Made by a program: the position numbers and the translations under genes. A stretch of DNA of 43,710 nt, taken from positions 1-43,710 of the forward strand of contig JAIPGP010000022.1 of assembly GCA_021735645.1 (NCBI GenBank), written 5' to 3'. This document shows, one piece after another, positions 37,512-43,710 of the stretch. Each line of letters begins with the position of its first letter. The stretch's first letter is position 1. The notes under the pieces are model-generated. The model saw only the letters and a program-made list of their open reading frames with translations, did not search any database and had not been told where the DNA came from. The DNA comes from Candidatus Cloacimonadota bacterium. GTDB lineage: Bacteria > Cloacimonadota > Cloacimonadia > Cloacimonadales > TCS61.

Positions 37512-37748
37512 TCAGGTTGAGAAGATAAGCAGTAGTGCGATTACCAGAGAATAAATTCCAGTAGATTCTGATACAGCCTGACCTACGAGCATTGTTCTGG
37601 TGATCAAACTGGCGTGTTCGGGTGCTCTCGCAATACCTTCGCAGGCTTTCCCAGCCACAAATCCTTCACCAATACCAGGTCCCAGTGCTCCAATTCCCAT
37701 AGCGATTCCTGCACCTAAAAGTGCAGCAGCTCTTGCTAATTGATCCAT
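37512..37748 (-). CDS. atpE: ATP synthase Fo c subunit, single hairpin with sodium-type site
   Basis: The 78-residue proteolipid forms one helical hairpin. Helix 1 carries [19 protein letters not shown] with Glu28 where Ilyobacter tartaricus has Gln32; helix 2 carries [20 protein letters not shown] with the ion-binding Glu61, Ser62, Thr63 and Tyr66. All but the Gln match the sodium-binding set, and a carboxylate in both helices is known from the Fusobacterium nucleatum ring. CGGAGG is a strong ribosome site, stronger than that of the three-hairpin gene before it, in keeping with a multi-copy subunit. Sodium use is inference from these residues. Confidence 0.95.
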   Translation of the reverse strand: MDQLARAAALLGAGIAMGIGALGPGIGEGFVAGKACEGIARAPEHASLITRTMLVGQAVSESTGIYSLVIALLLIFST

Positions 37749-37778
37749 ATTTTCCTCCGTTTATATTTTCTATTCATA

Positions 37779-38540
37779 CTATTTTACTGAAAATATTAAT
37801 AAAAATGATACTACAAGCGCATAGATGGCAGTAGATTGTGATACAGCTGCTCCCAGAAACATTGTCCGCATGATATGTGATTTCTGCCTGGGAAATTTTC
37901 CGATCATTCGGCAGCCTTTTCCGGCGACATTGCCAATACCAACTCCAGGACCAATAGTTCCTATTCCTATAGCCAGTCCTGCACCTATATATGCAACAGA
38001 TCTTAAAAGAATATGTCCCGCAGTGAGATTTGGGATACTATCCTGCAAAGGTGTTGAATATAATAATAATAAACTAACCAGTAGAGCAAATATACTGGAT
38101 GTCTGTGCTAACGCCTGACCTATCAGCATATACCCAAGGATAGAATTTGATTGCCTGGGCATTCTGCTAATAGCATGGCAAGCTTGTCCACCTGCGTATC
38201 CAGCTCCAGTAACAGGTCCCAGAGAACCTAATCCAACAGCGATTCCTGCTGATAATAAAGCTGCAAATCTGAACCAGCCACCTTCAACTACATCAAATCC
38301 GCCAAACATAAGTAGCAGAGCTATCACAAGCGAGAATATTCCACCAGTCTCAGTAACTGCCTGACCAATGAACATAGCTCTAAATAGCTTATCATGTGAA
38401 TCTGGTTGTCTCATAATGCCATAAGAGGCTGCACTGGCAATATAGCCAACACCCATTCCACAGGTAATAGAAGCAATCCCAACACTGAGTGCAGCACCCA
38501 GAAAGGCAGCTATTTGTATTGTTTCCATTGTAAAAATCAT
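37779..38540 (-). CDS. Triplicated (three-hairpin) ATP synthase c-type subunit with one ion-binding Glu
   Basis: The 253-residue proteolipid contains three fused c hairpins, six membrane helices in all. Hairpin 1 (about 5-80) ends with FIGQAVTETGGIFSLVIALL and keeps the carboxylate Glu64. Hairpin 2 (about 90-162) has LIGQALAQTSSIFALLVSLL with Gln146 in that place. Hairpin 3 (about 176-252) has FLGAAVSQSTAIYALVVSFL with Gln235. The helix-1 positions matching Glu28 of AtpE are Val31, Ala113 and Ile202. So one site is left per six helices, much as in V-type 16-kDa proteolipids. It lies between atpB and atpE, which places it in the same rotor. A pump-like or slowed-gear role is inference. The start chosen is ATG 38540 behind GGAG; an ATG four codons later is possible. 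Confidence 0.93.
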   Translation of the reverse strand: MIFTMETIQIAAFLGAALSVGIASITCGMGVGYIASAASYGIMRQPDSHDKLFRAMFIGQAVTETGGIFSLVIALLLMFGGFDVVEGGWFRFAALLSAGIAVGLGSLGPVTGAGYAGGQACHAISRMPRQSNSILGYMLIGQALAQTSSIFALLVSLLLLYSTPLQDSIPNLTAGHILLRSVAYIGAGLAIGIGTIGPGVGIGNVAGKGCRMIGKFPRQKSHIMRTMFLGAAVSQSTAIYALVVSFLLIFSVK

Positions 38541-38547
38541 ATTTTTG

Positions 38548-39831
38548 CTACTCCGAAATCTCTACACCAATATAGGTTAATGCCAGCATTGTAAAAACAA
38601 AAGCCTGCACTGTCCCAACAAATATACCAAAAAATAAATTCAAACCAACTGGTAAAACTATATAACTCACTAAGGAAGAGACAACCACGATGATAATAGC
38701 CCCACCAAGGATATTTCCAAACAGTCTGAAAGATATTGATATCACTTTGGAAAATTCACTTACAATATCCAGGGCAGCAAGAGGATTTTTTATGGGATTT
38801 AAATAATGTTCAAAATGACCCCAAATACCTTTTACTCTGATTGCCGTAAAATGAACTACGAGTATCACGATTATTCCTATTCCCAATGGGACATTAATAT
38901 TTCTGGTAGGTTCCATGAAACCAGGAATCGGAATCAATCCCACCATATTACATATCCAGATAAACAAAAATATGGTTACAATATAAGGAGTGAAATGAAG
39001 TTTGTCTTTTCCAAGTGTGTCGGAAACAAATTCCTCAAAGGTATTATAGATCATTTCCATGATCAATTGGCCCTTGGAAGGCTTACCAGAAAGACTCTTC
39101 TTCAGGAAGATGACTAATAGAATAAATATAAAATCAACAATAAACAGCATTCTGATAAGATAAAATGCACCTAATGCTGAAGCTTCACCAAATAAAGTCC
39201 TGAATATCTGATAAGCTTTGTAACTGCCATAAATACCGGGTAAATACTCTTGTCTTGCAAGTATAGTCTCAGGTATAAACTTTTCGAAAATTATTCGGTT
39301 TAAACGGGCATGATCTAGGGGAGTCAAGTTAGATTCGGCTTTTGCCAATTCAGTTAAGTAATAATCTGTTTCAGGGGAGACATCTTTGATATAATCTTTG
39401 AATTTAGCTTCATAAAATTTCTGATTGCCGATCACATTCTTATTTAATTCGTTGATCAATTCAGTTTTATTGCTGTAATTCCAGATCGGGTCAGAGTTTT
39501 TTATATTATTTTGCAATCCTTCATTAATTACACTAAATGCCTTATTCATAAAAGGATTATCCATAGTCAGGGATTCCGTGAATTTCTGAAAGTCGTGAAT
39601 TTCATATAAATGTAAACGAGTATTTTTAACTAGAAATTCATCTCGCTGAAAATCCTCAGTGATTTTATCTTGAAGGTCATAATGACCTGGAATATTTCTG
39701 AAGACCAGTTTCCCAGAATCAAATCCTATCTCTAATTTTTTATTAAAACCAGAGCTTATAAGCACTAATGCTAATTCTATAAGTATAAATATGAGAAAAA
39801 CCCATCTCAGGTTTCCCTTCTTTTTTGCCAT
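38548..39831 (-). CDS. atpB: ATP synthase Fo a subunit with long extracytoplasmic insertion
   Basis: The C-terminal 215 residues are a standard a subunit: PTRNINVPLGIGIIVILVVH, the essential Arg in SISFRLFGNILGG (about residue 369) and FVGTVQAFVFTMLALTYIGV. Before it come a first membrane helix (about 9-27) and some 185 mainly charged residues (about 30-215), making 427 residues in total against the usual 220-300. The insertion has no Cys and no motif known to me, and should lie outside the inner membrane. The next gene, the three-hairpin c protein, starts 7 nt later. Confidence 0.94.
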   Translation of the reverse strand: MAKKKGNLRWVFLIFILIELALVLISSGFNKKLEIGFDSGKLVFRNIPGHYDLQDKITEDFQRDEFLVKNTRLHLYEIHDFQKFTESLTMDNPFMNKAFSVINEGLQNNIKNSDPIWNYSNKTELINELNKNVIGNQKFYEAKFKDYIKDVSPETDYYLTELAKAESNLTPLDHARLNRIIFEKFIPETILARQEYLPGIYGSYKAYQIFRTLFGEASALGAFYLIRMLFIVDFIFILLVIFLKKSLSGKPSKGQLIMEMIYNTFEEFVSDTLGKDKLHFTPYIVTIFLFIWICNMVGLIPIPGFMEPTRNINVPLGIGIIVILVVHFTAIRVKGIWGHFEHYLNPIKNPLAALDIVSEFSKVISISFRLFGNILGGAIIIVVVSSLVSYIVLPVGLNLFFGIFVGTVQAFVFTMLALTYIGVEISE

Positions 39832-39833
39832 TT

Positions 39834-40220
39834 TTACTCCTGTTTCTCACTGCCTTTGTGAAACCTGATTAGATATAATATAAATATCCAAATCTGTCCC
39901 GACAATAATCCTACCCCAAATATTATAATATTCAGGCTTAGATACTTTACAGCCAGAATAGAACCAGCAATAAGGATTAAATATCTGAAATTAAAATCCT
40001 TATATGCCATTAACCTCGCTTTCTTTGAACTTGCATAGAGACTTTTCTCTATCTTAAGCGACATTAACCAGATATTGAAGAGACTAAGAGTAGCTCCGCA
40101 AATCCAGCTCAAACTCTGCCTTGGCATCATAGGCAAAAAAATTAAGGCAATGATGTTTGTCAAGCTAATTAATCTAAGTAAAATTACTATAAATTCTTTA
40201 TTATTGAACACTTTATTCAC
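39834..40220 (-). CDS. atpI: ATP synthase I-like membrane protein
   Basis: The 128-residue product has four membrane helices (VILLRLISLTNIIALIFLPM, LSWICGATLSLFNIWLM, YLILIAGSILAVKYLSLNII, FGVGLLSGQIWIFILYLI), the size and layout of the AtpI/UncI family that assists c-ring assembly or Mg/Ca supply. It starts at GTG within the last codons of atpZ and ends 2 nt before atpB. Family call is by layout and context. Confidence 0.75.
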   Translation of the reverse strand: MNKVFNNKEFIVILLRLISLTNIIALIFLPMMPRQSLSWICGATLSLFNIWLMSLKIEKSLYASSKKARLMAYKDFNFRYLILIAGSILAVKYLSLNIIIFGVGLLSGQIWIFILYLIRFHKGSEKQE

Positions 40221-40485
40221 TTTTCGTAATCACATTTTTAAGCAATTTATAAGATCCGAGCATTCCCGTAAATATTCCCATGATAATTCCCAGAACCTGC
40301 CAGATTTGTCCAATTCCCAATGCTTTTATCAGGTATCTTGACAAAAAAAAACAGATCAATATACTGATAATCATAACTAAGCCCAATTGACCTGCTAAAG
40401 ATAGATATTTGATAAAACCATAATCTTTCATTCTCATTTCAGCTAATAACTGCTCTTTTCTAACGTCTTTATTTTTATTATTCAT
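40213..40485 (-). CDS. atpZ: AtpZ/ATPase gene 1-like membrane protein
   Basis: The 90-residue product has two membrane helices (AGQLGLVMIISILICFFLS and IWQVLGIIMGIFTGMLGSYK), the pattern of the small AtpZ proteins (PF09527) encoded at the head of many atp operons. It starts 4 nt after the M23 peptidase gene and overlaps atpI by 8 nt. It probably helps ring assembly with AtpI. Confidence 0.8.
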   Translation of the reverse strand: MNNKNKDVRKEQLLAEMRMKDYGFIKYLSLAGQLGLVMIISILICFFLSRYLIKALGIGQIWQVLGIIMGIFTGMLGSYKLLKNVITKSE

Positions 40486-40489
40486 GATC

Positions 40490-41116
40490 TTACCTTTTCA
40501 TCAAACTTAGTGGGTCGATAAATAAGCCGTCTTTCTGGATAGAATAATGCAAATGTGGTCCAGTACTGAATCCCGTAGAGCCTACAGTGCCGATCACTTC
40601 ACCTTTTTCTGCGAACCTGCCAGTAGCGGTATATATCTGCTCAAGATGACCGTAATATGTATAATATCCGTTAAAATGTTCCAGTACGAGCAGATTACCA
40701 AAGTAGTCATCATTTTCGTATGCTTCTACCCTGCCGGCAGCTGTAGCTATTATTTCCGTGCCAGTAGATGCTGCCAAATCTATGCCAGGATGACTGGCAG
40801 AAAATGTCTGACTGATCACTGCCTCTTCCGAAACAGGTCGTATATCAGGTATAAATCTGGACCCTGAATTGCTTTCTCGTTGATTATCAGGTTGGCTATT
40901 TTGTTCTTTAATATATTTTTCCAGTATTCCTTTATAATCCTTCAAATTGTCTGTTTGCTGCTTCATTTCATTACTTTGAGCAGTATTGTTCGTTTCAGTA
41001 ATTGTCTGCTTCTGTTTCAATAAAGCCAGTTCTTTTTTAATTTTCATAAAATCCATCAGGAAAATAACACTAATAATCAAAAAAATTATCAGTAGATAAT
41101 AACAGGGCTTATTCAT
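40490..41116 (-). CDS. Membrane-anchored M23 metallopeptidase
   Basis: The 208-residue product has an N-terminal membrane helix (YYLLIIFLIISVIFLMDF), a Gln-rich coiled part (KKELALLKQKQTITETNN) and a LytM/M23 domain (about 105-205). Zinc ligands are seen in SHPGIDLAA and in HLHYSIQ, with YYGHLEQ between. All main ligands are present, so it may be an active peptidoglycan endopeptidase rather than an EnvC-like activator. It overlaps the parB end by 8 nt and leads into the atp genes by 4 nt. Confidence 0.88.
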   Translation of the reverse strand: MNKPCYYLLIIFLIISVIFLMDFMKIKKELALLKQKQTITETNNTAQSNEMKQQTDNLKDYKGILEKYIKEQNSQPDNQRESNSGSRFIPDIRPVSEEAVISQTFSASHPGIDLAASTGTEIIATAAGRVEAYENDDYFGNLLVLEHFNGYYTYYGHLEQIYTATGRFAEKGEVIGTVGSTGFSTGPHLHYSIQKDGLFIDPLSLMKR

Positions 41117-41975
41117 TACTGTTTTTCAAAGACTCCAGAATTTTTTCCATTTCCTGCTGCGAATTAAAAAAGAAGCTAATTCTGCCTTTATCATTCTTCT
41201 TTGTGATATTAACCCGGCAGGAATATTCATTATGCAATTGTTTTTCCCAGCTCTTAATCCGGGTGAAGTCTTCACTGCGTAAAGTCTTTTTGGGCTTTTC
41301 AACACCGTTTTTTGCGACTAATTTACGGGCATATTCTTCAGCCATGCGGACAGACATTTGTTTTTTATAGATAAGGCTGGCAAATTCCTGCTGATTGTCA
41401 GGTGGAACCTGTAGAATCGCCCGGGCATGACCGGATGTGATTTTACCTTCCATGATCATTATTTGAATCTTATCATCCAGCTTCAACAGTCTGATTAGAT
41501 TGGACACAGTAGTTCGCTCTTTACCTACCACTTCGCTGATCTGCGTATGAGTAAGACCAAATTCTTCGCTTAATTGCTGATATGCTTTTGCTTCTTCTAT
41601 AGCATTCAGGTCTTCCCGCTGAATATTTTCGATAATGGCAAACTGCAATTGCTCCTGAGGAGTGATACTGCGAATGATCACAGGTATTTCGGAGATATCA
41701 GCCAGTTTGGCTGCTTCCAGACGACGTTCTCCAGCGACAAGCTCATACTGGCTGTCAGCGTTTTTCGTAACTATCACCGGTTGGAGTATGCCATTCACTT
41801 TCATGGATTCAGCCAGTTCTGCCAGTTTTTCCACATCAAAGAACTTGCGGGGTTGATAACGGTTTGGTATAATACTATCTATTTTCAGAGTAGTTATGCC
41901 TGTAGTACGGTCGGTTGATTCCGGACCGCTGGAGAACAAGGCATCTAATCCTTTACCTAAGCTTTCTCTTGACAT
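41109..41975 (-). CDS. parB: Chromosome-partitioning protein ParB
   Basis: The 288-residue product binds parS and CTP. It begins with the ParA-interacting SRESLGKGLDALF, has the ParB/Srx box (YQPRKFFDVEKLAELAESMK, LVAGERRLEAAKLA), FAIIENIQREDLNAIEEAKA and a helix-turn-helix (LTHTQISEVVGKERTTVSNL), then a C-terminal dimer domain. AAGGAAG precedes the ATG inside parA. Confidence 0.96.
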   Translation of the reverse strand: MSRESLGKGLDALFSSGPESTDRTTGITTLKIDSIIPNRYQPRKFFDVEKLAELAESMKVNGILQPVIVTKNADSQYELVAGERRLEAAKLADISEIPVIIRSITPQEQLQFAIIENIQREDLNAIEEAKAYQQLSEEFGLTHTQISEVVGKERTTVSNLIRLLKLDDKIQIMIMEGKITSGHARAILQVPPDNQQEFASLIYKKQMSVRMAEEYARKLVAKNGVEKPKKTLRSEDFTRIKSWEKQLHNEYSCRVNITKKNDKGRISFFFNSQQEMEKILESLKNSNE

Positions 41976-42727
41976 CGTTTTACTACTTCCTTCGCTAAAT
42001 CCAAATAGCCTTTTGATCCTGTGGAGGATATATCATAATGAAAAATTGATTTACCAAAACTGGGACTTTCCGATAATTTTACACTCCGGTGGATAACTGT
42101 ATCGAAAACCTTGTTTTGAAAATATCTGCGAACTTCTCGAGCCACCTGGCGCGACAGGTTCAAACGCCGGTCAAACATAGTCAGCAGAATCCCCAGAATG
42201 TTCAAAGTGGGATTCAAAGATTTGCGTACCATATTAATAGTGGTCATCAGTTGAGCTACTCCTTCCAGAGCATAATATTCACATTGAATTGGCACTATCA
42301 CTTCATCACAGGCAGTTAAGGCATTCACAGTCAATAAACTCAATGATGGCGGGCAATCAATGATGATGAATTCATAATCGGCTTTTATTGACTCCAGGGC
42401 GGATTTCATTTTTGTTTCCCGCATAAATTCCCGCACCAGTTCAATTTCTGCACCTGATAAATCTACATTGGCAGGTACCACAAACAGGTCTTTTAGTTCC
42501 TTATAATCACAAGTAACATCATTAATTGTCTTTTTCCCGATTAAAGCTTCATAGATAGTAGCCTGAGTTTTATCAATATCAAGACCACTTGAGCTGTTTC
42601 CCTGAGGATCAAAATCTATTAACAGGGTTTTCTTCTCAAAAATACCCAAAGCCGCTGAGAGATTAATGGCTGTGGTTGTCTTCCCCACTCCACCTTTCTG
42701 ATTCACTATTGCTATTACTTTTGCCAT
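41957..42727 (-). CDS. parA: Chromosome-partitioning ATPase ParA (Soj)
   Basis: The 256-residue ATPase shows the deviant Walker A KGGVGKTTTAINLSAALG (about residue 10), LLIDFDPQGNSSSGLDID, and Walker B FIIIDCPPSLSLLTVNAL. It moves ParB-parS complexes along the nucleoid. It is a chromosomal short type without an N-terminal HTH. It overlaps parB by 19 nt and follows rsmG by 8 nt. Confidence 0.96.
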   Translation of the reverse strand: MAKVIAIVNQKGGVGKTTTAINLSAALGIFEKKTLLIDFDPQGNSSSGLDIDKTQATIYEALIGKKTINDVTCDYKELKDLFVVPANVDLSGAEIELVREFMRETKMKSALESIKADYEFIIIDCPPSLSLLTVNALTACDEVIVPIQCEYYALEGVAQLMTTINMVRKSLNPTLNILGILLTMFDRRLNLSRQVAREVRRYFQNKVFDTVIHRSVKLSESPSFGKSIFHYDISSTGSKGYLDLAKEVVKRCQEKA

Positions 42728-42735
42728 TATTTTAC

Positions 42736-43374
42736 TTATGTTCCACGTGGAACATCTTCCTTTTTTAGTTCTATCAATACTCTTGTCCCGATCATTTCAT
42801 GTGAGATGTCATGCTTGATAATATTAACCAACATCTCCACATCTTCCAGTTTCTTAGCTTTATACAAATATATTTTGCCAGCTTCACTACTCAGTTTATA
42901 TAACCACTTCCAGTACTTCTCTTCAATTTTCACTGACCTGCAGACGATTACATCAAAGTAACTTTGCCAGCTTTTATCTAATAACTCTAAACGAGAACAA
43001 ATTGACAGGCATTCTGGCAGGTCAAGTTTTTTTATTATATTTTTCACTGCCTCCATTTTTCTCTGGCGGGAGTCCAGCAAATACATATGGCACGCAGGAA
43101 ATATTATTTTCAATGGAATACCTGGTAAACCTCCACCTGTGCCGAAATCTAAGACGGTTTTGCCATCTAAAGGCATTATGCCTACAGGAAGCAGACTGTC
43201 AAATATGTGACTGATCCAGATATCTGATTCATCTGCCCGACGGGATATAAGATTAACCTGTATATTATACTCCATCAGCAACTCCACATACTGGTTGAGC
43301 TGCTTCATTTTGGAATCAATATCAGCAATGCCATTTTCTTCTAACACGCTTTGTACTAAAGCTTTACCTTTCAT
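42736..43374 (-). CDS. rsmG: 16S rRNA (guanine527-N7)-methyltransferase RsmG
   Basis: The 212-residue enzyme modifies the 530 loop of 16S rRNA. It shows YNIQVNLISRRADESDIWIS, SLLPVGIMPLDGKTVLDFGT with GGGLPGIPLKI, the SAM site, and FDVIVCRSVKI. AAGGAG precedes the ATG. rsmG next to parAB is a common origin-side order; mnmG, its usual neighbour, is not in the window. The 3' end doubles as a parS site. Confidence 0.95.
   Translation of the reverse strand: MKGKALVQSVLEENGIADIDSKMKQLNQYVELLMEYNIQVNLISRRADESDIWISHIFDSLLPVGIMPLDGKTVLDFGTGGGLPGIPLKIIFPACHMYLLDSRQRKMEAVKNIIKKLDLPECLSICSRLELLDKSWQSYFDVIVCRSVKIEEKYWKWLYKLSSEAGKIYLYKAKKLEDVEMLVNIIKHDISHEMIGTRVLIELKKEDVPRGT
42739..42754. promoter_or_regulatory. 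parS: parS site, perfect palindrome variant
   Basis: TGTTCCACGTGGAACA is an exact 16-bp palindrome and a common parS form, with two symmetric changes from TGTTTCACGTGAAACA. It lies in the last codons of rsmG (coding VPRGT and the stop), just before parA. Clustering of parS in rsmG-parA DNA near the origin is common. Confidence 0.92.
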
Positions 43375-43391
43375 TTATTCTCCTTATGCAA

Positions 43392-43418
43392 TTGACAGTA
43401 ACGCTCCCTTACTGTCAA
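43392..43418. promoter_or_regulatory. Perfect 10-bp inverted repeat in the rsmG leader
   Basis: TTGACAGTAA (43392-43401) and TTACTGTCAA (43409-43418) pair perfectly around CGCTCCC. It lies 18 nt before the rsmG start. It may be an operator or a leader hairpin; no T run follows on either strand. Each arm also contains TTGACA, so a -35 box could lie within it. Confidence 0.5.
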
Positions 43419-43461
43419 GCTTACAGATAATTGATAGGCATTTACCCCGAAATTAATCGCG

Positions 43462-43489
43462 AATGTAGCATCGCTGAATATACTGCCAA
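43462..43489 (-). promoter_or_regulatory. Candidate promoter of the rsmG-par-atp run
   Basis: On the minus strand TTGGCA (43489-43484) is followed after 16 nt by TACATT (43467-43462), about 90 nt before the rsmG start. This would put the inverted repeat 43392-43418 in the transcribed leader. Confidence 0.35.
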
Positions 43490-43501
43490 ACATCAATCTC
43501 A

Positions 43502-43688
43502 TTAACCTCCAACTTCAGTTGGTGGTTAAGATAAACAAACGAAGTATAGTCACTTCAGTGACTTCATCATGTATTTAAGTAAGATACAGTGTATTAATAT
43601 CATAGCAGCACACTTAATTATTATGAAGTGGTTGAAACCACTAACCCTATTTTATGCTATTCTGAACACCAGATTGAAATCTGGTGTT
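43502..43688. repeat. Cluster of four different short palindromes with a shared loop
   Basis: Four hairpins follow one another: 43502-43529 (arms TTAACCTCCAACT and AGTTGGTGGTTAA, one mismatch), 43548-43563 (AGTCACT and AGTGACT), 43627-43642 (AGTGGTT and AACCACT) and 43665-43688 (AACACCAGATT and AATCTGGTGTT). All have a 2-base centre, TC or its complement GA, so on one strand each reads YTGAAR in the middle. Stems differ, loops agree. The 336 nt after rsmG contain no gene. Confidence 0.65.
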
Positions 43689-43710
43689 AATGAGATTGGG
43701 AAACACAAAT

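Noticed and set aside
43375-43710. Possible replication origin beside rsmG-parAB
   Set aside because: No cluster of DnaA boxes was seen and neither dnaA nor dnaN is present. The palindromes have unlike stems and do not resemble DnaA sites.

Overview
The window reads as an AT-rich, Gram-negative bacterial chromosome segment from the FCB side of the tree. A PorU/PorV-like type IX secretion pair, FlgD-like C-terminal sorting modules, a beta-helix surface protein ending in a CIDAGD-type motif and an outer-membrane beta-barrel protein point to Bacteroidota-like envelope biology. The spoVG-prs-rplY-pth order, the phosphate butyryltransferase-like gene and the Na+-type rotor subunit suggest an anaerobic fermenter. 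Cloacimonadota or a close relative is my best guess; this is inference from gene content, not a database result. No rRNA, tRNA, CRISPR, phage or transposase gene was recognised.

Layout. (1) 1-1055, minus strand: a beta-helix surface protein gene broken by one in-frame TAA and running off the left edge. (2) 1056-2242: about 1.2 kb with no gene, holding palindromes and a 9-nt-period repeat. (3) 2243-12248, plus strand: proS, a fusion of an S4 RNA-binding domain with a CinA/PncC amidase, then porU-porV-like genes, a lipoprotein and a small SLBB protein. (4) 12262-14538: a Wzc/CpsD-type tyrosine kinase of polysaccharide export. (5) 14516-25962: a tightly packed run of 20 plus-strand genes, ispE, spoVG, prs, rplY, pth, rpsF, ssb, rpsR, a YybS-like gene, rplI, a membrane protein, a DciA-like gene, rpe, ffh, rpsP, khpA, rimM, trmD, a second SPOUT-type methyltransferase and rplS, closed by a strong terminator. 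(6) 26012-29290: a secreted protein of unknown function (plus), then on the minus strand a glutamine amidotransferase with a beta-barrel protein, and efp with a small Cys-rich protein. (7) 29291-29786: a gene-poor stretch with hairpins. (8) 29787-31140: ptb-like gene and rlmH. (9) 43374 down to 31161, minus strand: 16 genes with gaps of at most 37 nt, rsmG-parA-parB-M23 peptidase-atpZ-atpI-atpB-(triple c)-atpE-atpF-atpH-atpA-atpG-atpD-atpC-glycosidase-like gene. (10) 43375-43710: promoter region and a cluster of four palindromes.

The most striking item is the ATP synthase rotor. The operon encodes two proteolipids: a normal one-hairpin c subunit carrying an Fo sodium motif with a carboxylate in each helix (E28, E61), and a fused three-hairpin c protein in which only the first hairpin keeps the ion-binding Glu (E64), while hairpins two and three carry Gln (Q146, Q235). 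If both enter one ring, the machine would carry fewer ions per turn than its hairpin number implies. The a subunit also has an unusually long extracytoplasmic insertion.

The chromosome-segregation genes parA and parB sit in the same run, and two near-perfect parS sites bracket it, one overlapping the 3' end of rsmG and one between the convergent rlmH and glycosidase-like genes. This suggests an origin-proximal location.
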